From positions 62,001 to 126,000 of the forward strand of contig NZ_AZDS01000001.1 in assembly GCF_001434095.1 (NCBI RefSeq): a stretch of 64,000 nt of DNA, given 5' to 3'. This document shows, one piece after another, positions 1 through 7,809 of the stretch (positions within the stretch are counted from its first letter, which is position 1; each line of letters begins with the position of its first letter). Source of the stretch: Fructilactobacillus fructivorans. GTDB taxonomy: Bacteria > Bacillota > Bacilli > Lactobacillales > Lactobacillaceae. Below the pieces are notes generated by a model. It worked only from the letters and a program-made list of their open reading frames with translations. It made no database searches and was not told the origin of the DNA. A program made the translations under genes and the position numbers.

Positions 1-724
1 TGAAGTTGATTTGGACTTTGTTTATGAATCGATTTCGGACAGTCTAACTGATAATGATATTCAGTTGAACTCAGTTTCTGAAAAAGCTAAGAAGTTAGGA
101 TTGGATGGAAATTATCGAATCGGCATTCCCGGAGATTATAATGAATCGAACGCAACGGCATCAATTATTTCAGCGGGACTTGCCGGATTTAAACGTGGTG
201 ACATGATAGACGGATTGGCGAGTGCTCGGATCCCGGGTAGAATGGAGATTTTTAAATCCAAAAGTCATGGAAATGTTCACGTCGATTATGCGCATAATTA
301 TGCTAGTATGAATGCATTATTAGGATTTTTAAAGCGTCAAGATCCCAATGGAAAAGTGATCGTAGTGGTTGGAAGTCCGGGTAATAAGGGAATTGATCGC
401 AGAAAGGGGTTTGGTAAAGCCCTTACTCAAAATGCTGATGTTGCCTTTTTAACCACTGATGATCCAGCTTATGAAGATCCAATGAAAATTGCAAAAGAAA
501 TTGATAACCATATCGATCATGATAAGGTTGATGTTCATTTTGAAATGGACCGTGAAAAGGCTATTAAAGACGCCATTAATTTTGGTAAAACTGGTGATAT
601 TATTGTAGTTGCTGGAAAGGGTCGCGATCCTTATCAAAAGATTAACGGTGTTGACACACCTTATCCTACTGATTCAGTTATCGTGGAAGATTACTTGGAG
701 GATTTAAACAGTAATGACAAATGA
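1..724 (+). CDS. murE: UDP-N-acetylmuramyl tripeptide synthetase MurE, 3' part
   Basis: This is the C-terminal half of a Mur ligase. The open frame runs in from before the window (first whole codon at base 2), so the start is missing and about 240 residues remain. It adds the third stem-peptide residue to UDP-MurNAc-L-Ala-D-Glu in the cytoplasm. Visible are the VHVDYAHN segment of the central ATPase domain and the C-terminal domain with IVVVGSPGNKGIDRRKG and DDPAYEDP. In meso-DAP enzymes the last motif is DNPR; alanine in place of arginine fits L-lysine as substrate. The 3' end overlaps the next gene by 11 bases, so the two are translationally linked. Lysine specificity is inferred from this motif and from the D-aspartate genes that follow. 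Confidence 0.9.
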   Translation, partial: EVDLDFVYESISDSLTDNDIQLNSVSEKAKKLGLDGNYRIGIPGDYNESNATASIISAGLAGFKRGDMIDGLASARIPGRMEIFKSKSHGNVHVDYAHNYASMNALLGFLKRQDPNGKVIVVVGSPGNKGIDRRKGFGKALTQNADVAFLTTDDPAYEDPMKIAKEIDNHIDHDKVDVHFEMDREKAIKDAINFGKTGDIIVVAGKGRDPYQKINGVDTPYPTDSVIVEDYLEDLNSNDK

Positions 725-1970
725 AAATGTTCCAAATTTCACTCCCGTTCTTTTAGGAAGTGATTTTAATGTATACGGAATGGCACGTTCTTTCTACGAA
801 TTATATGGGAAGCGTGTTAAGGCCTACGCTCAGGAACGACTGGCACCTACTAGGTTTACCAAGATTGTGGACCTTACTTTCATACCAGGTTTTAGTGAAG
901 ATCCAGTCTGGTTTGAAGAAATGAAGAAATTAAAGCAAAAGTACGCTAGCCATAAAGAACCAGTGATTTTAATTGGTTGTGGTGATGGCTATGCTGAACT
1001 AATTTCAAAACACAAAAAGGATTTAGAAGATGTCTTTGTATGTCCCTACGTGGATTATTCACTGATAAAACAACTGAATAGTAAAGAAAACTTTTATAAA
1101 ATGTGTGACAAGTATGGGATGCCATATCCCGGGACCAAGATTATTTCTAAAAATAATTTTGAAAAGGATAACTTTGCTCAACCTTTTGATTATCCGATTG
1201 CACTCAAACCAACTAACAGTGTGGAGTGGTTAGACATTCACTTTGAAGGTAGAAAAAAAGCCTTCACCATTAAAAGTGAGGATGAATATCGGGATATTGT
1301 TGGAAAGATTTATAATAATGGCTATACTTCGGATTTGATCGTTCAAGATTTTATTCCTGGTGATGACAGTAACATGCGGGTCTTAAACGCCTATGTTGAT
1401 AAGAAGCATCACGTTAAGATGATGTGCTTGGGTCACCCACTTCTGGAAGATCCAGCTCCATCAGCAATTGGTAATTATGTCACGATTATTCCCGACTTTG
1501 ATCAACGTATTTATGATCAAATTCAAAAGTTTTTGGAATCAATCAATTTCACGGGTTATGCTAATTTTGATATGAAGTATGACGTGCGGGATGATACCTA
1601 TAAGTTATTTGAAATTAATTTGCGTCAGGGTCGAAGTAGCTTTTTTGTGACTCTAAATGGGTATAATTTAGCTCAATGGGTTGTTCGTGATTACGTGCAG
1701 GATAATTTAGCTAATGATCAGACCGTTTATGCAAATAAGAATCCGAAAAATTACTATTTGTGGCTAGGAGTTCCTAATCGCGTCTTTAAAAAATACGCCA
1801 AGAAGAATGATGATAAAGAAAAAGCGGAAGAATTGATTCGAAAGGGCCAGTGGGGGACTACGTTCTGGTATAAGAAGGACGAAAACTTTATGCGTTGGCT
1901 TCTAATGAAGTGGATGGATCATAATTACGCAAAGAACTTTAAAAAGTATTTTCACATAAATAAGGAATAA
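714..1970 (+). CDS. aslA: D-aspartate ligase, ATP-grasp family (Aslfm type)
   Basis: A 418-residue ATP-grasp enzyme. The N-terminus (VLLGSDFNVYGMARSFYE) and the ATP-grasp core (IALKPTNSVEW, LIVQDFIPGDDSNMRV, FEINLRQGRSS) resemble the D-aspartate ligase Aslfm of Enterococcus faecium and AslA of Lactococcus. Those enzymes attach the beta-carboxyl of D-Asp to the epsilon-amino group of L-Lys in the peptidoglycan precursor, creating the side chain later used for cross-linking. The ATG overlaps the end of murE, and the D-Asp supplier racD follows four bases after the stop, a layout that strongly supports this role. The generic alternative is an ATP-grasp carboxylate-amine ligase of other specificity. 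Confidence 0.85.
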   Translation: MTNENVPNFTPVLLGSDFNVYGMARSFYELYGKRVKAYAQERLAPTRFTKIVDLTFIPGFSEDPVWFEEMKKLKQKYASHKEPVILIGCGDGYAELISKHKKDLEDVFVCPYVDYSLIKQLNSKENFYKMCDKYGMPYPGTKIISKNNFEKDNFAQPFDYPIALKPTNSVEWLDIHFEGRKKAFTIKSEDEYRDIVGKIYNNGYTSDLIVQDFIPGDDSNMRVLNAYVDKKHHVKMMCLGHPLLEDPAPSAIGNYVTIIPDFDQRIYDQIQKFLESINFTGYANFDMKYDVRDDTYKLFEINLRQGRSSFFVTLNGYNLAQWVVRDYVQDNLANDQTVYANKNPKNYYLWLGVPNRVFKKYAKKNDDKEKAEELIRKGQWGTTFWYKKDENFMRWLLMKWMDHNYAKNFKKYFHINKE

Positions 1971-1974
1971 GCGA

Positions 1975-2697
1975 ATGAAAAAATTTTTTACAATCATCGG
2001 AGGGATGGGTACCCAAGCCACTGAAAGTTATGTGCATTTGTTAAATAAGCGTACCCCCGCTCACAATGATCAAGACTATCTAAACTATATACTAGTTAAT
2101 CATGCAACTGTCCCTGATCGGACTGCTTATATTACTGATCCAGAAAATAATCCAAGCCCATTACCACCACTTGAAGAAGACATTCAACAGCAAAGTAAAT
2201 TGGGTCCAGAATTTTTTGCGTTACCATGTAATACTGCTCATTATTTTTATGATCAGTTGCAAAGTGTGACTGATGTTCCCATTTTGCATATGCCAAGGCT
2301 GGCAGTAGGTGCTATTGCTAAAAAGTTTCCTCATGCAAGAAAAGTGGGCTTGATTGCCACTAAGGGGACACTTAAAGACAAAGTCTATGATAAAGAAATT
2401 GCAGACGCTGGTTACGAAATTGTTCATCCCAGCGATGAAATTGCTGATGAAACAATGAATTTGATCTATAAGGGTGTTAAAGAGCAAGATTATGTTGACC
2501 CGAAATTGTATCATCATATTTTGAACCAAATGGTAAATGAACTTGGTAGTGATGTAGTTATTTTGGGTTGCACAGAAATTTCCGTGGCCGAGGAACGAGC
2601 CGGAAATCATGACTATCCGGTAATCGATGCGCAGTCTGAATTAGTTGATGAATCAATCCGTCTTGCCGAAAAAATGCAAAAAAATAAAGCATCCTAA
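1975..2697 (+). CDS. racD: Aspartate racemase family protein
   Basis: A 240-residue member of the Asp/Glu racemase family, expected to interconvert L- and D-aspartate without a cofactor. It has the N-terminal glycine-rich FTIIGGMGTQATESY and the two catalytic cysteine regions: ALPCNTAHYF near residue 85 and VILGCTEIS near residue 198. The GGMG start and the PCNTAH loop are typical of aspartate rather than glutamate racemases. It follows the D-Asp ligase directly and would supply its substrate. Its stop codon lies inside the loop of the terminator that ends the operon. Confidence 0.88.
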   Translation: MKKFFTIIGGMGTQATESYVHLLNKRTPAHNDQDYLNYILVNHATVPDRTAYITDPENNPSPLPPLEEDIQQQSKLGPEFFALPCNTAHYFYDQLQSVTDVPILHMPRLAVGAIAKKFPHARKVGLIATKGTLKDKVYDKEIADAGYEIVHPSDEIADETMNLIYKGVKEQDYVDPKLYHHILNQMVNELGSDVVILGCTEISVAEERAGNHDYPVIDAQSELVDESIRLAEKMQKNKAS

Positions 2698-2714
2698 CAA
2701 TGGGATGCTTTTTT
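2686..2714 (+). terminator. Intrinsic terminator after racD
   Basis: A nine-base-pair stem AAAGCATCC / GGATGCTTT with an eight-base loop is followed by six T residues. The racD stop codon lies in the loop. The A-run on the left means it can also stop transcription of the convergent minus-strand gene. Confidence 0.9.
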
Positions 2715-3048
2715 ACTGGATAAAGAAAAGTAATCCAACTGAAGCCAAAATTGAAATTAACGTTAGTAAAATAATATACGTTTTTAAGTTCCCTTGAATT
2801 TTTCTTTGATAGCAAATGTCAATGAAAGAAATGGCCACGATGGTCATGACAAAGCTTAAAAAGACCAAGTAACGGTGTTCATTGAAATGGTTAATGGTGA
2901 AGATTACTTCGGCAATCAACAAGAGAATGTAAAAAGCTCGTGTGTAAATGACACCCTTGATGATCTGCTTGTCTTGTTTGCGTGTGATTCCAATTGTTAA
3001 TGAGATTAATAAAAGAATCCATAAGAAAGTAATTATGTAAATTAACAT
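2713..3048 (-). CDS. DUF1516 / YisL family membrane protein
   Basis: A 111-residue protein with four hydrophobic segments (about residues 2-19, 33-52, 60-80 and 88-110), consistent with a four-helix membrane protein of the DUF1516 (UPF0344, YisL) family. Its function is unknown. I chose the internal ATG at 3048 because a GGAGGG ribosome binding site lies nine bases before it; an upstream ATG at 3069 has no such site. It converges with racD and shares its terminator. Family assignment rests on size, topology and residue pattern. Confidence 0.7.
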   Translation of the reverse strand: MLIYIITFLWILLLISLTIGITRKQDKQIIKGVIYTRAFYILLLIAEVIFTINHFNEHRYLVFLSFVMTIVAISFIDICYQRKIQGNLKTYIILLTLISILASVGLLFFIQ

Positions 3049-3099
3049 GATATTTATCCCTCCAAACAAAGTTTATCATAAGGCACCATGGAAGTCTTG

Positions 3100-3128
3100 A
3101 TGACAATTGATATAATTCATGATACAAT
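3100..3128 (+). promoter_or_regulatory. Predicted promoter of tRNA-Gly and probably argS
   Basis: A -35 box ATGACA (3100-3105) and a -10 box TACAAT (3123-3128) are separated by 17 bases. Each matches consensus at five of six positions. The tRNA gene starts 12 bases after the -10 box. I see no second promoter before the argS leader. Confidence 0.65.
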
Positions 3129-3140
3129 TATTTATGTATT

Positions 3141-3211
3141 GCGGGTGTAGTTTAGTGGTAAAATTTAAGCTTCCCAAGCTTACGTCGCGGGTTCGATTCC
3201 CGTCACCCGCT
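3141..3211 (+). tRNA. tRNA-Gly (anticodon CCC)
   Basis: A complete cloverleaf can be folded. The acceptor stem is GCGGGTG / CACCCGC, and the anticodon stem TAAGC / GCTTA encloses the seven-base loop TTCCCAA, giving anticodon CCC for codon GGG. The T arm has the usual TTCGATT loop, and the discriminator base is T. CCA is not encoded. The T-box leader of argS begins within a few bases of the 3' end with no terminator between them. Confidence 0.93.
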
Positions 3212-3416
3212 TTTGGGAAGCTACCAATGATGAAAGTGTAGTAGCCGTGATGGTTTTAAAGCAAGTCTAAGTTGATGTGAGTTAGACAAACGATGATGGT
3301 GAAGGCGTCCTTTCTAGGTATATAAGTTAATAATAAGTGGGTATTTCCAAATAGAGTGGTACCGCGGGTAATCTCGTCTCTTACATTAATTGAATTAGTG
3401 TAAGAGACTTTTTTTA
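3212..3416 (+). promoter_or_regulatory. T-box leader of argS (tRNA-Arg sensing)
   Basis: The conserved T-box core is AGAGTGGTACCGCGGG (from 3353), followed by CTCGTCTC. A long terminator hairpin GTCTCTTACATTAAT / TTAGTGTAAGAGAC with a T-run ends near 3415 and competes with the antiterminator. Upstream, stem I is recognisable: GATGAAAGTGTAGT on the 5' side, and a distal hairpin GTCTAA / TTAGAC with loop GTTGATGTGAG. A return strand includes CTTTC (3310-3314), able to pair with GAAAG (3232-3236). The triplet CGT at 3306-3308 lies in the specifier position and encodes arginine. Uncharged tRNA-Arg is predicted to allow readthrough into argS. Confidence 0.88.
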
Positions 3417-3434
3417 TTTATGAGGAGGAGAATT

Positions 3435-5126
3435 ATGGATTATAGACAACAAGTTGCTGATGCAGTTGCAGATTCGATTAACAACCAAATTTCAACTAAT
3501 GATATTTATGGAAAGATTGAAAAACCAAAGACACCTGAGAACGGGGACCTTGCCTTTCCAGCATTTATTTTAGCAAAAGAGTTGCATAAGGCTCCTCAAA
3601 TGATCGCACAAGATATCGTAAACAATATCGATGGGAGTCAGTTTGATAAGGTAGTTGCAGTTGGTCCCTACGTTAATTTCTTCTTAGACAAAGGGAAAGT
3701 AAGTAAACAAGTTATGTCAGATATTTTGACTGACAAGGAACACTATGGTGATAACTATGATGGTAAGGACCAGACGGTTACCATTGATATGTCATCTCCT
3801 AACATTGCTAAACCCATGTCAATGGGACACTTACGTTCTACTGTCATTGGTAATTCAATTTCTGAAATTCTAAAGAAAAATGGATATAAGACTGTTAAAG
3901 ATAATCATCTAGGAGACTGGGGGACCCAATTTGGTAAGCTAATTACGGCCTACCTGAAGTGGGGAAATGAGGATGATGTCAAGCGTGACCCAATTCATTA
4001 TCTGGTTCAGTACTACGTTAAGTTTCATAAGGAAGATCAAAAAGATCCCGAATTAGACGAAGAAGCACGAGAATGGTTTAAGAAGCTTGAAGATGGTGAT
4101 CCTGAAGCCACTAAATTGTGGAAATGGTTTAGAGACGTGTCTCTTAAAGCCTTTAATAATACCTATAAGACACTTGGGGTTAGTTTTGATACTTATAACG
4201 GTGAATCATTTTATAACGATAAAATGGATGAAGTCGTTGATATTCTTAAAAAGGACGGATTACTTCAGGAATCTCAAGGAGCTCAAGTCGTTGATTTAAG
4301 TGATGATAACTTGAATCCTGCCTTGATCCTTAAAAGTGATGGGGCATCCCTTTACATCACCCGGGATATTGCGACCGCGTTATACCGTGAACGGACATAT
4401 CATCCCGTTATGAATCTCTATGTAGTGGGTTCTGAGCAGACTAATTATTTCCATCAGTTAAAAGCGGTGTTAAAGAAGATGGGAGTAGAAAATGCGGACG
4501 GAGTTCATCATATTCCGTTTGGATTAATTACGGTCAATGGTAAGAAACTTTCGACTCGTCGGGGTAACATCATTCTGCTTAATCAAGTTTTGGACGAGTC
4601 AATTGCAATGGCTAAACAACAAATTGCTGAAAAGAACCCCGACCTGCCAAATAAGGATGAAGTAGCCAAACAGGTTGGTGTCGGTGCCATTATCTTTGGT
4701 GATCTTAAGAGTGAACGAATCAATAGTATTGATTTTGTTCTTGAAGATCAATTGAAATTTGAGGGTGAAACTGGGCCATACGTTCAGTATGCTCACGCAC
4801 GTTCAGAAAGTATTTTAAGAAAATCAGGCAAAAAAGAATTAAATGAGTCAGCTAACGAATTAACTGATGAAAGTGCTTGGGAAGTTATCAAACTGCTTCA
4901 AGCTTTTCCAGAGGTAGTTAAGCAAGCTCGCAATGAATTTGAGCCTTCTGATGTTGCGAAGTATTCACTGAGATTGGCGAAAGCATTTAACAAATACTAC
5001 GCTCATTCTAAGATTTTGGCTGATGATGACGAACAAGATGCTCGTTTAGACCTAGTAAAAAGTGTAGCAATCGTTTTAAAGGAATCGTTAAGATTGTTGG
5101 GGATTGAAGCTCCAGATCAAATGTAA
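3435..5126 (+). CDS. argS: Arginyl-tRNA synthetase
   Basis: A 563-residue class I synthetase that charges tRNA-Arg. It has the N-terminal Add-1 tRNA-binding domain, the HIGH-type signature SSPNIAKPMSMGHLRST near residue 130, the KMSKS-type loop KLSTRRGN near residue 375, and the C-terminal all-helical anticodon-binding domain. The start at 3435 follows AGGAGG by six bases. An in-frame ATG at 3420 overlaps that ribosome binding site and is unlikely to be used. Transcription is predicted to be controlled by the T-box leader immediately upstream. Confidence 0.97.
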   Translation: MDYRQQVADAVADSINNQISTNDIYGKIEKPKTPENGDLAFPAFILAKELHKAPQMIAQDIVNNIDGSQFDKVVAVGPYVNFFLDKGKVSKQVMSDILTDKEHYGDNYDGKDQTVTIDMSSPNIAKPMSMGHLRSTVIGNSISEILKKNGYKTVKDNHLGDWGTQFGKLITAYLKWGNEDDVKRDPIHYLVQYYVKFHKEDQKDPELDEEAREWFKKLEDGDPEATKLWKWFRDVSLKAFNNTYKTLGVSFDTYNGESFYNDKMDEVVDILKKDGLLQESQGAQVVDLSDDNLNPALILKSDGASLYITRDIATALYRERTYHPVMNLYVVGSEQTNYFHQLKAVLKKMGVENADGVHHIPFGLITVNGKKLSTRRGNIILLNQVLDESIAMAKQQIAEKNPDLPNKDEVAKQVGVGAIIFGDLKSERINSIDFVLEDQLKFEGETGPYVQYAHARSESILRKSGKKELNESANELTDESAWEVIKLLQAFPEVVKQARNEFEPSDVAKYSLRLAKAFNKYYAHSKILADDDEQDARLDLVKSVAIVLKESLRLLGIEAPDQM

Positions 5127-5128
5127 TA

Positions 5129-5168
5129 AAAAGGATGGATGTCAATGGATGTCCATCCTTTATCTTTT
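5129..5168 (+). terminator. Probable terminator after argS
   Basis: A nine-base-pair GC-containing stem AAGGATGGA / TCCATCCTT with a 12-base loop follows the argS stop, then TATCTTTT. The T-run is imperfect. Repeated GGATG/TGTCCAT units allow alternative pairings. Confidence 0.6.
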
Positions 5169-5231
5169 AAAATCCATTAAATGTCCATGTGGTACAATAG
5201 CAATTAATGATAAAAGGAGATTTGGACTTTT

Positions 5232-7349
5232 ATGGATAATAACAGCAAACACAAGTCAATATTTAAAAAGATTTGGGGTTACTTCAGAAGGTTCTGGCGG
5301 CGATTTCAAATCACAAGATGGATTATTGTAATTGTTTTATTCATTGCCCTAGTTTTAAGTAGTTATTTAACAATTGTGGCAAAAACTTCACACGTTCGTG
5401 ATTTACAGTCGAATTTATCAAAATCTACTGTAATTTATGATTCTCATCATCATGAAGCTGGCAAGTTATACGCACAAAAGGGTACTTATGTTCAGATGAA
5501 TAAAATTTCGCAGAATATTCCCAATGCGATTCTTTCAACGGAAGACCGTAACTTTTATAAAGAACATGGTTATTCAGTGAGTGGTTATGGACGAGCCATT
5601 TTACTAGCCGTAAAGAATAAAGTCATGGGTCGAGATTACATTAGTGGTGGTGGAAGTACGCTGTCACAACAACTAGCTAAGAATACATTTCTTTCGCAAC
5701 AGCAAACATTGACCCGAAAATTAAAAGAATTGTTTATCTCCATTGAAATTGAAAATGTTTACTCAAAGAATCAAATTTTAACAATGTATATGAACAATGC
5801 GTACTTTGGTAATGGAGTGTATGGGGTGGAAGATGCCTCTAAACGTTACTTTGGTCAATCAGCTCAAGACTTACCGGTTCAGGATGCTGCGGTACTTGCG
5901 GGGATGTTATCAAACCCTAGCAATAATCCAATTGATCATCCTGAGGCAGCCCGACAAAGAAGAAACGTTGTTCTTGATTTGATGGCAAAGAATCATAAGA
6001 TTACGAATTCAGAGGCTAAGAAGTATCAGGCAATGCCACTGAATACCAGGAATTCTTATCGATCAACCAATGGCTACAAGTATCCGTATTACTTTGATGC
6101 GGTAATTAACGAAGCCATTTCGAAGTATGGGCTGACTGAATCTGACATTATGAATCACGGATACAAGATATATACCAATCTTAATCAGCAGCAACAGCAA
6201 AGCTTTCAAACTGATTTTAAAAATCCTAGTCTTTTTCCTAATGATGCAGCCGACGGAACCAAGGTTCAAGCTGCTTCCGTGGCCTTAAATCCTAAAGATG
6301 GCGGAGTTCAAGCCGTGGTTGGTGGACGTGGAAAGACCGTGTTCCGTGGGTATAATCGTGCAACAGATATTAAACGTCAACCTGGTTCAACCATGAAACC
6401 ACTTGCGGTTTACACTCCGGCGCTCGAAAATGGCTATTATTATGATTCTGAACTTCAAAATGAGAAGAAATCATATGGAGCTAATCATTACACTCCACAC
6501 AATTATAATGATGTTTACACCGGGAAAGTACCAATGTATCAAGCACTGGCTCAAAGTATGAATGCACCTGCAGTGTGGTTACTAAACAAAATTGGTGTTG
6601 ATAAGGGTTACGATTCGGTTAAGAAATTCAATTTACCAGTTACAGATAAAGATAAAAACTTAGCCTTAGCACTTGGCGGACTCTCAAATGGAGTTTCGCC
6701 ACAACAAATGGCAGGTGCCTACACTGCCTTCGCGAATAAGGGACGCATTTCACAGCCCTTCTACATTACTAAGATTGTTGATTCGACGGGTAAGACCGTG
6801 GTTGATAATGAGCATCCAAGTTCAAAACAAATCATGTCTGAATCGACAGCTCGTCAGATGACCAGTATGATGCTAGGCGTCTTTGATAATGGTACTGGGG
6901 TTGACGCCAAACCGAATGGTTATCAAGTTGCTGGTAAAACCGGAAGTACTGAGGCCGATAACACTCCTGATTCTGATGCCACTAAAGATAAATGGATTGT
7001 TGGTTATACACCGAACGTGGTTGTTGCAACTTGGGAGGGATTTGATAGTACCAATTCGACTCACCATTTAGAGAATCTAACCGGGACCGACGTTGGGCCA
7101 CTTTATAAGACCCAAATGCAACAGATTTTACCGTACACCAACAATACTCAGTTTGGGGTTCAAGATGCTCAGACGGTTGCACGTGACGGTGATAACACTA
7201 ATAATGACAATCATGATTCCAAATTATTTAAGGGAATTACTAATGATACTGGTAAAGTTGTAAAGGGAATTGTTAAAGAAGGAGCCAGTGGAATTAAAAA
7301 AGGCGCTGGAGAAGTTATTAGTGGAGCAAAGGCTTTACTAGGACGATAG
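5232..7349 (+). CDS. pbp2A: Class A penicillin-binding protein (transglycosylase/transpeptidase)
   Basis: A 705-residue bifunctional peptidoglycan synthase. A basic cytoplasmic N-terminus is followed by one membrane helix (about residues 31-50) and a GT51 domain with STEDRNFYKEHG (catalytic Glu near 104) and GGSTLSQQLAKN. The transpeptidase domain has the SxxK serine at GSTMKP (Ser386, Lys389), SMN (442-444) and KTGST (569-573). The last 50 residues form a polar tail rich in Asn, Asp, Lys and Gly. AAAGGAGA lies about 11 bases before the ATG. The symbol follows lactobacillar usage for the copy near yheA; paralogue identity is less certain than class. Confidence 0.93.
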   Translation: MDNNSKHKSIFKKIWGYFRRFWRRFQITRWIIVIVLFIALVLSSYLTIVAKTSHVRDLQSNLSKSTVIYDSHHHEAGKLYAQKGTYVQMNKISQNIPNAILSTEDRNFYKEHGYSVSGYGRAILLAVKNKVMGRDYISGGGSTLSQQLAKNTFLSQQQTLTRKLKELFISIEIENVYSKNQILTMYMNNAYFGNGVYGVEDASKRYFGQSAQDLPVQDAAVLAGMLSNPSNNPIDHPEAARQRRNVVLDLMAKNHKITNSEAKKYQAMPLNTRNSYRSTNGYKYPYYFDAVINEAISKYGLTESDIMNHGYKIYTNLNQQQQQSFQTDFKNPSLFPNDAADGTKVQAASVALNPKDGGVQAVVGGRGKTVFRGYNRATDIKRQPGSTMKPLAVYTPALENGYYYDSELQNEKKSYGANHYTPHNYNDVYTGKVPMYQALAQSMNAPAVWLLNKIGVDKGYDSVKKFNLPVTDKDKNLALALGGLSNGVSPQQMAGAYTAFANKGRISQPFYITKIVDSTGKTVVDNEHPSSKQIMSESTARQMTSMMLGVFDNGTGVDAKPNGYQVAGKTGSTEADNTPDSDATKDKWIVGYTPNVVVATWEGFDSTNSTHHLENLTGTDVGPLYKTQMQQILPYTNNTQFGVQDAQTVARDGDNTNNDNHDSKLFKGITNDTGKVVKGIVKEGASGIKKGAGEVISGAKALLGR

Positions 7350-7402
7350 CTTTACGTATGTTAAAATGTGTATTGTAACAACATTTAAGGAGGTAAGGAA
7401 TT

Positions 7403-7750
7403 ATGGCAGAAAATGATGTAATGAAAGATGCACAAACTTTACAAGATGCATTAGTAAAGACTGATGAGTTCAAAGAACTCCAAGCAACATATGATGAGTT
7501 AAAGAAGGATCAGGATGCCTTCAAGACATTTAAGGATTTTCAAACTAACCAAAATGAATTAAGACAAAAACAAATGGCTGGTCAACAAATTTCGCAAGAT
7601 GACATGAAAAAAGCTCAAGAACTTGCTAATAAGATGAACAGTCTTGATATCATCAAAAAATTGATGGGTAAAGAAAAAGCAATGGGTAAGGTTATTGATG
7701 ATGCTAATATGTTAATTACTAAGCCTTTGCGTGATATGTACGAAGCTTAA
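7403..7750 (+). CDS. yheA: YlbF/YmcA family protein YheA
   Basis: A 115-residue, mostly helical and highly charged protein of the YlbF/YmcA (Com_YlbF) family, related to Bacillus YheA. Paralogues in Bacillus form the Y-complex that modulates RNase Y; what YheA itself does is not established. It has a strong AAGGAGG ribosome binding site. It sits directly in front of yhaO-yhaN-yhaM, the order known from Bacillus, but a terminator separates it from yhaO. Confidence 0.85.
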   Translation: MAENDVMKDAQTLQDALVKTDEFKELQATYDELKKDQDAFKTFKDFQTNQNELRQKQMAGQQISQDDMKKAQELANKMNSLDIIKKLMGKEKAMGKVIDDANMLITKPLRDMYEA

Positions 7751-7760
7751 TTAATCATTA

Positions 7761-7792
7761 ATCGGAGCGCCCATTGGTGCTCCGATTTTTTT
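7761..7792 (+). terminator. Intrinsic terminator after yheA
   Basis: The stem ATCGGAGCGCC / GGTGCTCCGAT with a CATT loop is followed by a run of seven or more T residues. It ends the yheA transcript 18 bases before the yhaO start codon. Confidence 0.9.
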
Positions 7793-7809
7793 GTATGGGA
7801 GAAATTATA

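Noticed and set aside
2221-2610. Minus-strand open frame of 129 codons across racD
   Set aside because: The plus-strand racemase is clearly real; the antisense frame has no start signal and an odd composition.
5129-5200. Repeated ATGTCCAT/GGATG units after argS as a regulatory repeat array
   Set aside because: They are explained mainly by the two arms of the terminator hairpin plus one extra copy downstream; too few and too short to be an array.
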